DNA from: Acidobacteriota bacterium
Lineage (GTDB): Bacteria; Acidobacteriota; Vicinamibacteria; Marinacidobacterales; Marinacidobacteraceae
Assembly (NCBI GenBank): GCA_022826195.1
Contig: JAJDVI010000018.1
Span: 37,501-100,733, forward strand
Length of the DNA: 63,233 nucleotides
Direction of reading: 5' to 3'
Under the pieces are notes generated by a model that saw only the letters and a program-made list of their open reading frames with translations, was not told the origin of the DNA and searched no databases. The position numbers were made by a program, and so were the translations under genes. Shown here one piece after another: positions 18,901-26,575 of the stretch (position 1 is its first letter; every line of letters starts with the position of its first letter).

Positions 18901-19072
18901 GCCAACGGTCTCCCACCCGCTGGCCAAGCCACGCGGAGAGCTCGTCGGGCGGCACGCCGGGCGCCCAGAAGTGCAGATGCCCGGCGGCTGCCAGCGTGGC
19001 TTCGAGACGGAAGGAAGGGGCCGGACGGGACAGAATCGGCCAGTGTACGACAGCCTGCGGCCCGCAGTTCAA
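15941..19072 (-). CDS. SNF2/Rad54-family DNA-dependent ATPase (HepA/DUF3670 type)
   Basis: Large ATPase of about 1043 residues. The N-terminal ~560 residues are the bacterial SNF2-associated region; then come the helicase motifs: Walker A DDMGLGKTCQAL (~residue 593), DEAQ box VDEAQNLKNPGAKQ, motif III LTGTPLENRLTDLWSI, and in the second lobe ALVFTQFAEM, SLKTGGYGLNLT and the arginine-finger motif ATDRAFRIGQ. It probably remodels protein-DNA complexes. The start is uncertain: the frame opens with TTG at 19072 without a ribosome site. It sits 39 bases after the nuclease-fold gene and is coupled to the SWIM-like gene. Confidence 0.9.
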   Translation of the reverse strand: MNCGPQAVVHWPILSRPAPSFRLEATLAAAGHLHFWAPGVPPDELSAWLGQRVGDRWPAPAEPAAFESGPPDAGGPGLTLAPLEAAATLAACAPRGGDPDFRSASLRFWSLASRFLLGLLSRGRFRPTVDRNGSHGAALWQADLGSQQRELDALRLAAPPAALGGLDAETAISGYLVALGDSVIRDAGRRLGWSPGAVGAPGGRREVIERVLDDLFSGASGGLDGESAEALWRVDNALGGGLADPDAGAVGGARLVFLLEPPADEPETEPFAADPDALRWRVRFRLVMPPDSGARAADADGAASSREVLAPLAEVWNARDAAANLRRFGIADPAIPLLENLGRAARACPVLERGLECTGPEEVRISAAEAYEFLHEGQEALAGEGFEVRIPPTLAGRRGRKPTLRLTVRPDPGSSGPVPRTVRAAELGGSAPDGGVGLDALVNYSWQVAIDDHTWTLDEFRRLTRGKRRLVRASDAWVELDQAAVNRLFTEAARRRAHADRSPVLRDALRERLRLASPAPDLFEPEGTAPVLSQIEGEAWIGSLFNALEAAAEELGPLDPPSGLRTELRPYQRVGYGWLRLLADHGLGGCLADDMGLGKTCQALTFLLGEQEAGRLNRPWLLVCPNSIVANWRKEAERFAPSLRLHIRQGAGRSRGADLSRALEESDLVVCSFGITHRDFDQLRDVEWGGLIVDEAQNLKNPGAKQTRAVRRLRAPIRFALTGTPLENRLTDLWSIMEILNPGFLGPERTFRRTFTAAVEGAQDPEATEELRRLVRPFILRRLKTDPKVIRDLPEKHQTRVYCNLTVEQASLYQAAVDQCLERIERNTGFARRGEILRTLTRLKQICNHPENFLAAGGSLAGRSGKLTRLVEILTEVVQQGERALVFTQFAEMAKLLTPYLSEVLDAEIPVLHGSVSLRERDAIVTRFQEAADPPPVLVVSLKTGGYGLNLTRASHVVHYDRWWNPAVENQATDRAFRIGQNKRVLVHKFLCTGTLEERIADLLERKSALAESVIGSGEGWLTSLSSEALQNVLVLAPEAVAE

Positions 19073-19111
19073 GCAGAAACTTAACTGTTGTTGCTTTTCT
19101 GCGGAGCGGGT

Positions 19112-20023
19112 CTAGTTCGGCGCTTCGAAGCCGAACGTCGCGACCAGCGGACAGTGGTCGGAGAGCCGGTCGCGCGCCGAGCGGGGCGCCCCGTAGAGCA
19201 CCTCCTCGAACGCTGTCGGAACGACGTCCCGCCCGCGGGGAGCGAAGGCCACGAGGTGGTCCACGTAGTGGTCGAAGAAGCCGTCCCAGCACGCGGGAGC
19301 GCTGCCCGGAGACGGGAGAACCAGCGCCTCACCGGGCAGGCCGGCCGCCGCCTCGTCGCCCGGGCGGGACAGGAACCGGTTCCAGTCACCGGCCACCACG
19401 GTCGGGACGTCCTCCGCGATCCGTTCGAAGAGCCAGCCCTTGAGGACGGCGAACTGCATCCGCAGGAATCCGCACCGCGGCTCGGGGGAACGAAGCGGTT
19501 GGGCGTTGCAGCCGGACTGGAAGTGGACGGTGAGCACCCGGACCCGCTCCTCTCCCCGGGTGAGCGTGAGGTCCACGCCGTGCCGGTCGCGGCCCTGCGG
19601 CGACCACTCGACGACGTCGGGGTGCCGCTCGACGCGCCAGCCCGCGGCGCGGCGCACGACGATCGCAGTGCGCTGGGACCATTCCGGATCGGTCTCGCGG
19701 GTCGAGAGGAAGAGCTCCCAGCCGTCCCTCGGAAAGATCCGGCGGACGGCGGCCGCGTTCTCGACCTCCTGAAGGCCCACGACCTCGACATCGAGGTCGA
19801 CGAGCCGCGACACGACGCTCCGGAGCCGCTCGAAATCGGCCCCGTCCCGCAGGAACCGGCCGCCGCGCTGGTTGCCCCGCAGCACCCCGTCGCGGATCCC
19901 GTCCCCGAACCAGGCGATGTTCCAGGTCGCGACGGTGATCCGGGTGGCAGGTTGCCCGGCGGCGGGGGCGGGCCCGAGCAGAACCAGGACGAGGGCCGCC
20001 GCTGAGCGACACGAGCGCTTCAC
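19112..20023 (-). CDS. Secreted endonuclease/exonuclease/phosphatase (DNase I fold) protein
   Basis: About 303 residues from a GTG start at 20023, which gives a signal peptide (KRSCRSAAALVLVLLGPAPAAGQ); a longer in-frame start at 20110 has no signal-like beginning. Conserved stretches of the fold are in order: ATWNIAWFGDG (Asn), VVGLQEVENAAA (catalytic Glu), VLTVHFQSGC, VVAGDWNRFL (Asp and Asn) and LSDHCPLVATFGF (catalytic His and Asp). All metal and catalytic residues look intact, so it is probably an active exported nuclease or phosphodiesterase. It is the upstream neighbour of the SNF2 gene on the same strand. Confidence 0.85.
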   Translation of the reverse strand: MKRSCRSAAALVLVLLGPAPAAGQPATRITVATWNIAWFGDGIRDGVLRGNQRGGRFLRDGADFERLRSVVSRLVDLDVEVVGLQEVENAAAVRRIFPRDGWELFLSTRETDPEWSQRTAIVVRRAAGWRVERHPDVVEWSPQGRDRHGVDLTLTRGEERVRVLTVHFQSGCNAQPLRSPEPRCGFLRMQFAVLKGWLFERIAEDVPTVVAGDWNRFLSRPGDEAAAGLPGEALVLPSPGSAPACWDGFFDHYVDHLVAFAPRGRDVVPTAFEEVLYGAPRSARDRLSDHCPLVATFGFEAPN

Positions 20024-20365
20024 CGCACGCACCTTACAAACACTCGTTTCGCGTGACCGCTTGGAACGCCGACCTGAGGGAATTCGTCTATAGCCGAAAC
20101 ATGTGGCCAACTGGGCAATTTATTCGTGTTCGGACGAAACTCACGAAATCCATCACCGGTTCCCGGCCGTACACGCCGTGAGGGTGGGTGGGGCTGCGAC
20201 GTTTGCGGCGCGCCAGTGGCTGTGAGAATGCACTCCCGCGGGTCGGCCAAGCGCTGTGATGGCGCCGCCGGCTTGGAACGCCGGCGGCGCCACCCGGGCT
20301 GTTGGCCAACCCCGCACGACCGCACTTTCACAGGAACTGGGCCGTGTGAGTTTCGCCACAGGCCG
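20024..20365. other. Intergenic region with strong hairpin
   Basis: 340 bases between the sarcosine-oxidase-like gene and the nuclease-fold gene. A perfect 12-bp inverted repeat with a 7-base loop occupies 20261-20291 (GGCGCCGCCGGC arms); GGCCAA at 20245 and TTGGCC near 20302 extend the pairing. There is no U-run, so terminator function is uncertain. A TATAGA hexamer on the minus strand (20087-20092) is a possible -10 for the nuclease-fold gene. Confidence 0.5.
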
Positions 20366-21547
20366 TTAAGCCCCTCCCTCGCTGGCGGGCGGGGCGTGTG
20401 CGACCCGGGGCGGGCGGTGCGCCTTCAGTCCGAAGGGGCCGAGGTCCCACTGCGGCGGCCGCTCCAGCGCGAAGTCCGCCATGATCCGGCCGACCACGCC
20501 GCAGAACTTGAAGCCGTGGCCCGAGAACCCGGCGGCGACGAACACGTTCCCGTGGTCCGGATGGCGGTCGAGGATGAAGTGCCCGTCGGGGCTGTTCGTG
20601 AACATGCACGCCGTCATCCGGCGGGTGGGACCGTTCGCCCGGGGGAAGAAGGCCCCGATCCCCTCGCGCAGGACGGCCTCGTCCTCCGGATGGCATTCCC
20701 GGTCCATGGCGTCCGGGTCGGGAACCTCCTGCCGGAGGTGGTGGAACTTGCCGATCTTGAATCCCTCGCCCCGGTTGTCGGGGAAGCCGTAGAAGTTGCC
20801 GACCTCCGACTCGAGGACGAAGATGGGGAACCGCTCCGGGGCGAACGCCGGTGGATCGAGCGGGTCGGTCCACAGCATGACCTGCCGCACGGGCCGGCAC
20901 ATCGGCCTGAGCGCGGGCAGGAGTTCGCCCACCCACGACCCCGCCGTGATCACGAGCTTCCGGGCCTCGTAGCGGGCGTCCCCGGTGTCGACGCGCACTC
21001 CCCCCGGAACCCGTTCCCAACCCCGCACCCGGACGCCGGTGGCGATCTCGGCGCCGAGGGAACGCGCCGCCGCCGCGTGGGCGGAGATCGCCGTTTCGGA
21101 GTGCAGGTATCCCGCATGCGGCTGGTGGATCGCGCCCAGCTCCGCGGGAAGCTCGTAGCCCGGGAACCGCCGGTTGACCTCCCCGGCGTCGAGTTCCTCG
21201 AACGGCAGGCCGTGTTCGACGCAGGACTCCCGTGACCCCTGGACAATGCCCCCCGACGGCAGCCCGATGTCGAGGCCGCCGGTCACCCGCAGGATGGACT
21301 CGCCGGAGACCTCCTCGAGTTCGCGCCAGAGCCGGTACGCCTCCCGCAGCAGCGGGACGTAGTGGGAACCTTCGGAATAGGCGAGCCGGATGATGCGGGT
21401 CAGGCCGTGGGAGGAACCGAACGAATGCGGTATCTCGAAACGCTCGAGCCCCAGCACCCGGGCGCCGGCCCTGGCGAGGTGGTAGACGGCGGCGCTGCCC
21501 ATGCCGCCGACGCCGATGACGATGGCGTCGTAGGGGGGCGATCTCAC
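20366..21547 (-). CDS. Monomeric sarcosine oxidase / N-methyltryptophan oxidase-like flavoenzyme
   Basis: FAD-dependent amine oxidase of 393 residues. The N-terminus has the dinucleotide fold AIVIGVGGMGSAAVYHL; SSHGLTRIIRLAYSEG is the conserved substrate/FAD region, CMFTNSPDGHF carries the Cys that covalently binds FAD in the family, and FVAAGFSGHGFKF closes the flavin site. Expected reaction: oxidative demethylation of sarcosine or an N-methyl amino acid to give formaldehyde and hydrogen peroxide. The start is GTG. It lies 100 bases after the ABC-permease cassette on the same strand; whether it is co-transcribed is unclear. Confidence 0.88.
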   Translation of the reverse strand: MRSPPYDAIVIGVGGMGSAAVYHLARAGARVLGLERFEIPHSFGSSHGLTRIIRLAYSEGSHYVPLLREAYRLWRELEEVSGESILRVTGGLDIGLPSGGIVQGSRESCVEHGLPFEELDAGEVNRRFPGYELPAELGAIHQPHAGYLHSETAISAHAAAARSLGAEIATGVRVRGWERVPGGVRVDTGDARYEARKLVITAGSWVGELLPALRPMCRPVRQVMLWTDPLDPPAFAPERFPIFVLESEVGNFYGFPDNRGEGFKIGKFHHLRQEVPDPDAMDRECHPEDEAVLREGIGAFFPRANGPTRRMTACMFTNSPDGHFILDRHPDHGNVFVAAGFSGHGFKFCGVVGRIMADFALERPPQWDLGPFGLKAHRPPRVAHAPPASEGGA

Positions 21548-21647
21548 GAGGCAGCCGTTCCGGGTCGTCTCCCGGCCGGCAGCCCGCGAGGGGCGCCAGC
21601 CGGGGACAGGTTGTTCAGGTTACCTCTGGTGTCGCGCGATGACCCCC

Positions 21648-23081
21648 CTACGATCCCGGCCCGGTGACCCGGCGCAGGCGAACGACCGCTCCGGCGCCGG
21701 CGAGAGCCAGCAGTCCGCCGAGAGCCGCGAGGGGAATCGCCGCCCGGGCACTGACCTCCCGCATCTGCTCGTCGACGAACCGGAACGCCGGCACGCCGGG
21801 CAGCACGTCCGCGGTCATCTGTTCTCCGGCGAGAATCGCCGGCACGAAGAAGGTCCGCCAGCGTTCCGCGAACTCGCGGACCTGGGACCGGAAGCGCGCA
21901 AAGCGCGCGTCTCCGGTGCCCGCCGCGTCGAGCAGCGCCTCCTGCGCCAGGAGCGCGGGCGACAGGAACCGGTAGCGGCGCGCCAGCGTCCGCTGCGCGG
22001 CGAGGCGCTCGTCGTACACGCCGGTCACTTCCTCCAGCCGGCGATTCACCGCGTCGGTGGCGGCCCACGCCAGGGCGGCGCGGTTGGCCTCGTCGGCAGC
22101 CACCCCGCCGGCCAGTTCGGGGTGATCCTCGAGGTAGCGCGCCAGCAGTTCGCTCCGCTGGTTCACCGCCTCGTTCGAGGCCTCGCGCTGCGCGGTGATC
22201 ATCTCCACGCGGGACGGCAACGGATGGAGCAGTCCGGCGGTGATGTTCACGCCGGCGGGGAGGACCACCACCAGCAGGAGCCAGGCGCCCACCAGCACGG
22301 TGGCGTTCCAGGCCGAGGACCGGCCGAGGCCGTTCACCCAGGCCGCCAGGGTGAACCAGAAGAGCGCGTAGGCGGCAACCGCCGCGCACCAGAGCGCCAC
22401 CCGGCCCGGAGACCCGAATCCACCGCTGAAGAGGACGCCGAGCAGCGAGACGCCGAGCGCCAGCCCCATGACCAGGATCGCCCGGAAGGCCAGCTTGGCG
22501 CTCACCACCCCGCGGGCCGAGACCGGCTGCGAGAGGGTCAGCGCCAGCGTGCCCTGTTCGCGTTCCCCGGAGAGGACGTTGAAGCTGAGCGCCAGGATCA
22601 GCAGCGGCAGCAGGTACACCACCACGAACGCCAGATCGAACCGGCCGACCAGCAGGTTCAGCGGGTTCTCGATCTCGCCGTTCTGCAGGAACGACGACTC
22701 GTTGGTCTGGATGCTGACGTCGTAGTAGTAGGGGAGCAGGTCGCTCTGTCCCACCGCGAGCGCCGTCAGGGGCCCGGGTTCCAGCACAGCGGTGTGCGCG
22801 CCGGCAGCCCCGCCGAGGACACTGGGCGACCGGGGATCCCGGAACGGGGACGACGGCCGCCCACCGTCCGCGATCCGCTGCAGCTCCGTTTCGAGGCTCT
22901 CGACGCGCTCGGCGTTGCCTTCCCGGGCGGCGGCGAGGGTCTCTTCCTGGAAGTCCACCCACGCCATGCCGTTCGCCAGCGCGTAGGCGAACAGGAGCGC
23001 GAACACCCCCAGCACCAGGCCGAGCGCGCGATCGGCGCGGAGGAGGCGCCACTCGTTTCGCAGGACGGTGCGGAGGGTCAT
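21648..23081 (-). CDS. ABC-2/DUF3526-type permease, cassette 1, second subunit
   Basis: Inner-membrane permease of 477 residues. The architecture is an N-terminal membrane segment (after a basic MTLRTVLRNEWRLLRADRAL), a large periplasmic region, a block of five membrane segments around residues 160-320 (including LSGEREQGTLALTLSQPVS, the coupling-helix motif typical of ABC-2 permeases) and a C-terminal anchor. Its ATG shares one base with the stop of the preceding permease (TGATG). It is paralogous to the permease at 28780-30213. With its partner and ATPase it should form a NosFY-like ABC-2 transporter; the cargo is unknown. Confidence 0.85.
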   Translation of the reverse strand: MTLRTVLRNEWRLLRADRALGLVLGVFALLFAYALANGMAWVDFQEETLAAAREGNAERVESLETELQRIADGGRPSSPFRDPRSPSVLGGAAGAHTAVLEPGPLTALAVGQSDLLPYYYDVSIQTNESSFLQNGEIENPLNLLVGRFDLAFVVVYLLPLLILALSFNVLSGEREQGTLALTLSQPVSARGVVSAKLAFRAILVMGLALGVSLLGVLFSGGFGSPGRVALWCAAVAAYALFWFTLAAWVNGLGRSSAWNATVLVGAWLLLVVVLPAGVNITAGLLHPLPSRVEMITAQREASNEAVNQRSELLARYLEDHPELAGGVAADEANRAALAWAATDAVNRRLEEVTGVYDERLAAQRTLARRYRFLSPALLAQEALLDAAGTGDARFARFRSQVREFAERWRTFFVPAILAGEQMTADVLPGVPAFRFVDEQMREVSARAAIPLAALGGLLALAGAGAVVRLRRVTGPGS

Positions 23082-24490
23082 CAGGCCACTTCCGCGCGCC
23101 GCACCAGCGACCCGGCGACGAGGAAGGCCCCCACCAGCCACAGGCCCAGCATGGCGAGCGAGAGCGTCCGGTTCTGCAGCACCCACGCGAGCGAGGGAGC
23201 GTCATACTGGAACGGCGGCACCTCGGCCCAGGAGTCCGCCGTGGCGAGGTAGGTCTCCCCGGTGCGCGAGTTCTCCGCCAGGTCGCCGTTCATCCGGCGC
23301 ATCAGGTCGCGCCGGTACTCCTCCGCCGCGGTGGCGAAGTGGCGGTGCTGCTCGACGTCGGTGCCGGCGAGCCCCATGGAGAGGGTGCGCACCGCGAGCA
23401 GCGGCGCCGCGACCGAGAGGGCTTCGTGAACGAGCCCCTGCTGCTCGAACCGGTTCCACAGGGCGCCGTAGTTGCGGTCGAAAATCTGGTTGGCGAACTC
23501 CTCGCTCTCCTGGAGGTAGACGCCGATGACGTTCACGGGAAGGTCATCGACGGTCTCCACGCCGTGCTCCGCGAGCAGGCGGGCGGCCGTCTCGTCGCGG
23601 TCGGGCCGCTCGATCCCCGGAACACCGGAGCGGATCTCCCGCTCCATGGTGCGGGCGAACTCGACCGCGGACGGAGTGGGATGCAGCCATTTCGACAGGT
23701 CCACGGCGACGCGCGGCGCCACGAGCCCGTTCAGGACCCAGACGCCGAGCAGCGCCACCAGTGCGGTACGCGCGGACCGGACCCACGCCGAGATGGCGAG
23801 GGACAGGGCGACGAAGACCGCGAAGTACGCGAGGTAGCCGGCGGCCAGCACCGTGCCCCGCGCCAGGGGCGTGGCGGCCGGGCCCGGGCTGCCGACGGTG
23901 ATCGCGGCGCTTCCCACGATGGCCGCCGGAATGAGCAGCAGCGCGAGGGCGCCGGCCACCCCGAGGGCCTTGCCGAGGGCGAGGTCCCGCCGGGAGATCC
24001 CGGTAGCCAGGAGCTGCCTCAGGGTGCCCTGCTCGCGTTCGCCCGCAAGCGCGCCGAAGGCGAGCAGGATGATCAGCAGCGGCACCAGGTACTGGAGGAC
24101 CTGCGCCGCCGTGAGCGCCCCGAGCCGCTGGCCGGCGCTGGCGTCCTGCGCCGGGCGCATGAGGAAGTCGTTCTGGCGGTGGGCTTCCAGCCAGACCGAG
24201 GTGCCGGTGTAGGGATCGACGCCCTGGTCCAGGAACGACAGGGGCAGACGCGGCTTGAAGGCGTAGATGCCGTAGTGGGCCGCCGAGTGGGGGTTCTTCT
24301 CCCCCTGGGACTCCCAGTGGTCGCGGGCCGTCTCCTGCGCCGCGGAGTGGGCGGCCTCGGCCCGCCGGGTCTCGACCAGGCCGCTCCCCAGCGAGACGAG
24401 CAGCAGCACGCCCACGATGGCCGCGCACCAGCGGAAGCGGCCGTCCCGGAGCAGGTCGGTGAACTCTTTTCTGACGATGTGCCGGATCAT
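23081..24490 (-). CDS. ABC-2/DUF3526-type permease, cassette 1, first subunit
   Basis: Permease of about 470 residues: RHIVRKEFTDLLRDGRFRW, a first membrane segment, a long periplasmic loop with GEKNPHSAAHYGIYAFKP and VWLEAHRQ, then the membrane block with LAGEREQGTLRQLLATGISRRDL, and a final anchor near the C-terminus. This layout is that of DUF3526 permeases. The ATG at 24490 has an AGGAGG site at good distance; a GTG three bases earlier is possible. It follows the ATPase gene by 10 bases and is paralogous to the protein at 30210-31643, including the shared N-P-H-[ST]-A-A-H and W-L-E-A-H signatures. Confidence 0.85.
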   Translation of the reverse strand: MIRHIVRKEFTDLLRDGRFRWCAAIVGVLLLVSLGSGLVETRRAEAAHSAAQETARDHWESQGEKNPHSAAHYGIYAFKPRLPLSFLDQGVDPYTGTSVWLEAHRQNDFLMRPAQDASAGQRLGALTAAQVLQYLVPLLIILLAFGALAGEREQGTLRQLLATGISRRDLALGKALGVAGALALLLIPAAIVGSAAITVGSPGPAATPLARGTVLAAGYLAYFAVFVALSLAISAWVRSARTALVALLGVWVLNGLVAPRVAVDLSKWLHPTPSAVEFARTMEREIRSGVPGIERPDRDETAARLLAEHGVETVDDLPVNVIGVYLQESEEFANQIFDRNYGALWNRFEQQGLVHEALSVAAPLLAVRTLSMGLAGTDVEQHRHFATAAEEYRRDLMRRMNGDLAENSRTGETYLATADSWAEVPPFQYDAPSLAWVLQNRTLSLAMLGLWLVGAFLVAGSLVRRAEVA

Positions 24491-24500
24491 CACGTCCCTC

Positions 24501-25289
24501 CTACTCCTGCATGTGGTCGAGGTAGATGCGCTCGAGGTCGGCGTGGCCGATCTCGTCGGTGCTCAGCTCGGTGACCAGCCGGCCGTGCCGCATGATCCCG
24601 ATCCGGGTCCCCGACTCCTTCGCGCGGAACAGGTCGTGGGTGGCCATCAGCACCGCCACCCCCCGGCCCCGGAGCGTTTCGATCAACTCGGAGAACTCCC
24701 GGGAGGCCTTGGGGTCGAGCCCGGACGTCGGCTCGTCGAGCAGCAGCGCCTCGGCGTCCTTCGCCACCGCGATGGCGATGCCGACCTTCTGGCGCATGCC
24801 CTTCGAATACTCGCCGACCCGGCGTCCGACGGCGGGAAGGGGCAACCCCACGTCCACCAGGATGTCGGTCAGCCGCTCGCTGGAGAGCGTCTCCCGGCCG
24901 CCGAGCGCCGCGAAGTACTGAAGGTTCTCGAGCCCGCTCAGGTTGCGGTAGAGCATGACCTGCTCGGGGACGTAGGCCAGGCGCCGCCTCGCGTCGAGCG
25001 CGTTCCGCGCCACGTCGAACCCCGAGACCCGGACGCGGCCGGCGCTCGGTTCGATGAACCCGAGGAACAGGTGGATGGTGGTGGTCTTGCCGGCCCCGTT
25101 CGGGCCCAGCAGGCAGTAGACCTCGCCTGGCTGAATGGACAGGTCGAGACCGGCTACGGCTTCGAGGTCGCCGTAGCGCTTGACAAGGGAGCGGGCCTCG
25201 AGGACGGGATCCTCGAACTCGGCCGCTCGGACGGGAATGGGTGGGGCCTCGCCGGTGGCGGGGGTCTCCAGGACTGCCTGGGTGGACAT
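24501..25289 (-). CDS. ABC transporter ATPase, cassette 1
   Basis: Nucleotide-binding subunit of 262 residues for the two ABC-2 permeases downstream. Walker A LLGPNGAGKTTTIHLF, Q-loop region VPEQVMLYRNLSG, signature YSKGMRQKVGIA, Walker B ALLLDEPTSGLDP and switch MATHDLFRAKESG are intact, and the C-terminus IYLDHMQE matches that of the second cassette. It carries an extra N-terminal arm of about 29 residues (MSTQAVLETPATGEAPPI...) that the cassette-2 ATPase lacks. The same arm, position for position, occurs as a free-standing 30-residue reading frame at 43042-43134. A GGGAGGAAAG ribosome site precedes the ATG. Confidence 0.93.
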   Translation of the reverse strand: MSTQAVLETPATGEAPPIPVRAAEFEDPVLEARSLVKRYGDLEAVAGLDLSIQPGEVYCLLGPNGAGKTTTIHLFLGFIEPSAGRVRVSGFDVARNALDARRRLAYVPEQVMLYRNLSGLENLQYFAALGGRETLSSERLTDILVDVGLPLPAVGRRVGEYSKGMRQKVGIAIAVAKDAEALLLDEPTSGLDPKASREFSELIETLRGRGVAVLMATHDLFRAKESGTRIGIMRHGRLVTELSTDEIGHADLERIYLDHMQE

Positions 25290-25393
25290 CTGACTTTCCT
25301 CCCGGATGAGGGGCGCCGCCGCACCGAAGCGGATGCGGGCGCCACAACAGGATGATGCAGCCGGCCCGCGGGCCGGCTACCGCTGCTGCGGAG
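25290..25393 (-). promoter_or_regulatory. Structured leader A1, conserved with 43135-43242
   Basis: Region between the CxxCH gene and the ATPase. It contains a perfect 20-bp palindrome (25359-25378) and a second stem formed by GGCGCC arms at 25312-25317 and 25338-25343 with an inner CGCA/TGCG pairing, then a GGGAGGA ribosome site. The copy at 43135-43242 keeps the first hairpin with a changed loop and the second with altered arms, so the structure seems better kept than the sequence. Confidence 0.5.
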
Positions 25394-25663
25394 TCAGGCG
25401 GGAGGCGCCCGGGAGCCGCCCCCCGTGGGCGTGATCCCTTGGGCGCGCGCAACGGCAACCGGGACGGCGGCCGCGCGGACGGCCGGTTCCGGAGTCGCCG
25501 GAAGGCCGGACACGATGAAGGGCGCGTCCTGGGCGTGGCAGAGCACGCAGCGCTCCCCCTGCCCATCGACCTCGTCGTGCAGATGCGGGCCGGCGCCGAA
25601 GGCCAGCAACCCGAGCACCCCAAGGGCGGCCCACGGCAGCATCCGGCGCCAGTTCGGCCTCAT
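25394..25663 (-). CDS. Small exported His/CxxCH protein, copy 1
   Basis: Protein of 89 residues: short basic start (MRPNWRRM), one hydrophobic segment (LPWAALGVLGLLAFGAG) that can act as signal or anchor, a His-rich stretch HLHDEVDGQGE, the motif CVLCH followed by AQDAPF, and a Pro/Ala-rich tail ending GGGSRAPPA. Three paralogues occur in this window (34961, 37912, 43243); this one is nearly identical in plan to the 43243 copy. CxxCH is the c-type haem attachment motif, but His plus CxxC can also bind metal ions; the RAPPA end recalls DUF2946-like proteins near TonB receptors. The ATG lies 7 bases after a -10 box, so the mRNA is probably leaderless. Confidence 0.8.
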   Translation of the reverse strand: MRPNWRRMLPWAALGVLGLLAFGAGPHLHDEVDGQGERCVLCHAQDAPFIVSGLPATPEPAVRAAAVPVAVARAQGITPTGGGSRAPPA

Positions 25664-25670
25664 GACGCGC

Positions 25671-25699
25671 ATTCTTGGCGGTTCGGGCGGAAGCGTCAA
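25671..25699 (-). promoter_or_regulatory. Promoter of CxxCH copy 1 (leaderless type)
   Basis: On the minus strand TTGACG (25694-25699), a 17-base spacer and AAGAAT (25671-25676). Seven bases later comes the ATG of the CxxCH gene, so transcription would begin at or next to the start codon. The same arrangement with the same spacings occurs at 43520-43548. Confidence 0.7.
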
Positions 25700-25729
25700 G
25701 TTTCTTCCGGTCCGGGAGGCGCCGGGAGG

Positions 25730-26536
25730 TCACGCACCCACGCGGCGCGAGCCCTCGTCACCGTACGTCAGACGCCGCCAGACCCACTCGGCCGGTCCCC
25801 TCTCGTGGCGCGCGAGCCACCACGAACCGCCGTAGCGCTGCGCCACGAGCATGACGGCGGCGACCGCCGGGACCCACACCACGGGTGCGCGCCCGGCCAG
25901 CCCGAGACCGAGGCTCGTGAAGATCGCCACCTGGACGACCGACTGGGTCAGGTACACGGTGAGCGCCATGCGTCCCAGGGGAACGAACCAACCGAGGGCG
26001 CTCCGGTCCCACGGTGCGCGCCAGGCCAGCGCTGCCGCCGCCAGTTAGGCCAGCGCCAGCGGGGCCGTGCCGAACGTGTACGCGGCCGTCTGGAGCAGTC
26101 CGGCGCCGGACATGAGAAACGTCGAGTCCGTGGCCGCCTTGATCGTCGCGTAGACGAAGCTCCCCGCGGGCCCGACGACCCCGCCCAGCGCCACGGTGAG
26201 CCAGAGGGCGCGACGCATGCCCCCGAGCCTCGGCAGGACGCTGGCGCCCAGCCAGGCGCCCAGGACGAAGAGGAACAGAACCTTCGCTGGACGACCCTGC
26301 TGCAGGTACGCGCCCGGGCGGACGACCGCCGTCGAGACGTTCGAGACGCGGTAGTCGGCCCCCGAGCCGTGGGCGAAGAGGTCGAGCGCCGTTCGCTCCG
26401 GACCCGCGACGCGTTCGCGAAGCGCGGTTCCGGCGGCGGCGAGCGGCGTCCGCGGGTCCAGGCGTCCTTCGGTCGAGACGATGAGCGCGTGCGTGCCGAG
26501 CGGCGGCCGCGCCGGTGAACCCCGGGAGCCGGTCAA
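25730..26536 (-). pseudogene. DUF418-type membrane protein, truncated and with in-frame stop
   Basis: C-terminal two thirds of a DUF418 protein in one frame: VLFLFVLGAWLGASVLPRLGG, then membrane segments, then GRMALTVYLTQSVVQVAIFTSLG and the hallmark end GPAEWVWRRLTYG. The frame is broken once by TAA at 26045-26047; 25 codons beyond it the reading continues in phase into the conserved GRMALT segment, so this is a nonsense change and not a frameshift. The N-terminal part (about 100-130 residues with the first membrane helices) is missing; the DUF5916 gene ends 40 bases upstream of the remnant. Probably a dead gene left between the two ABC cassettes. Confidence 0.75.
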
Positions 26537-26575
26537 CGGAACTCCGTCCTCACCTCGAACGGCCCGGTCAGCCCA

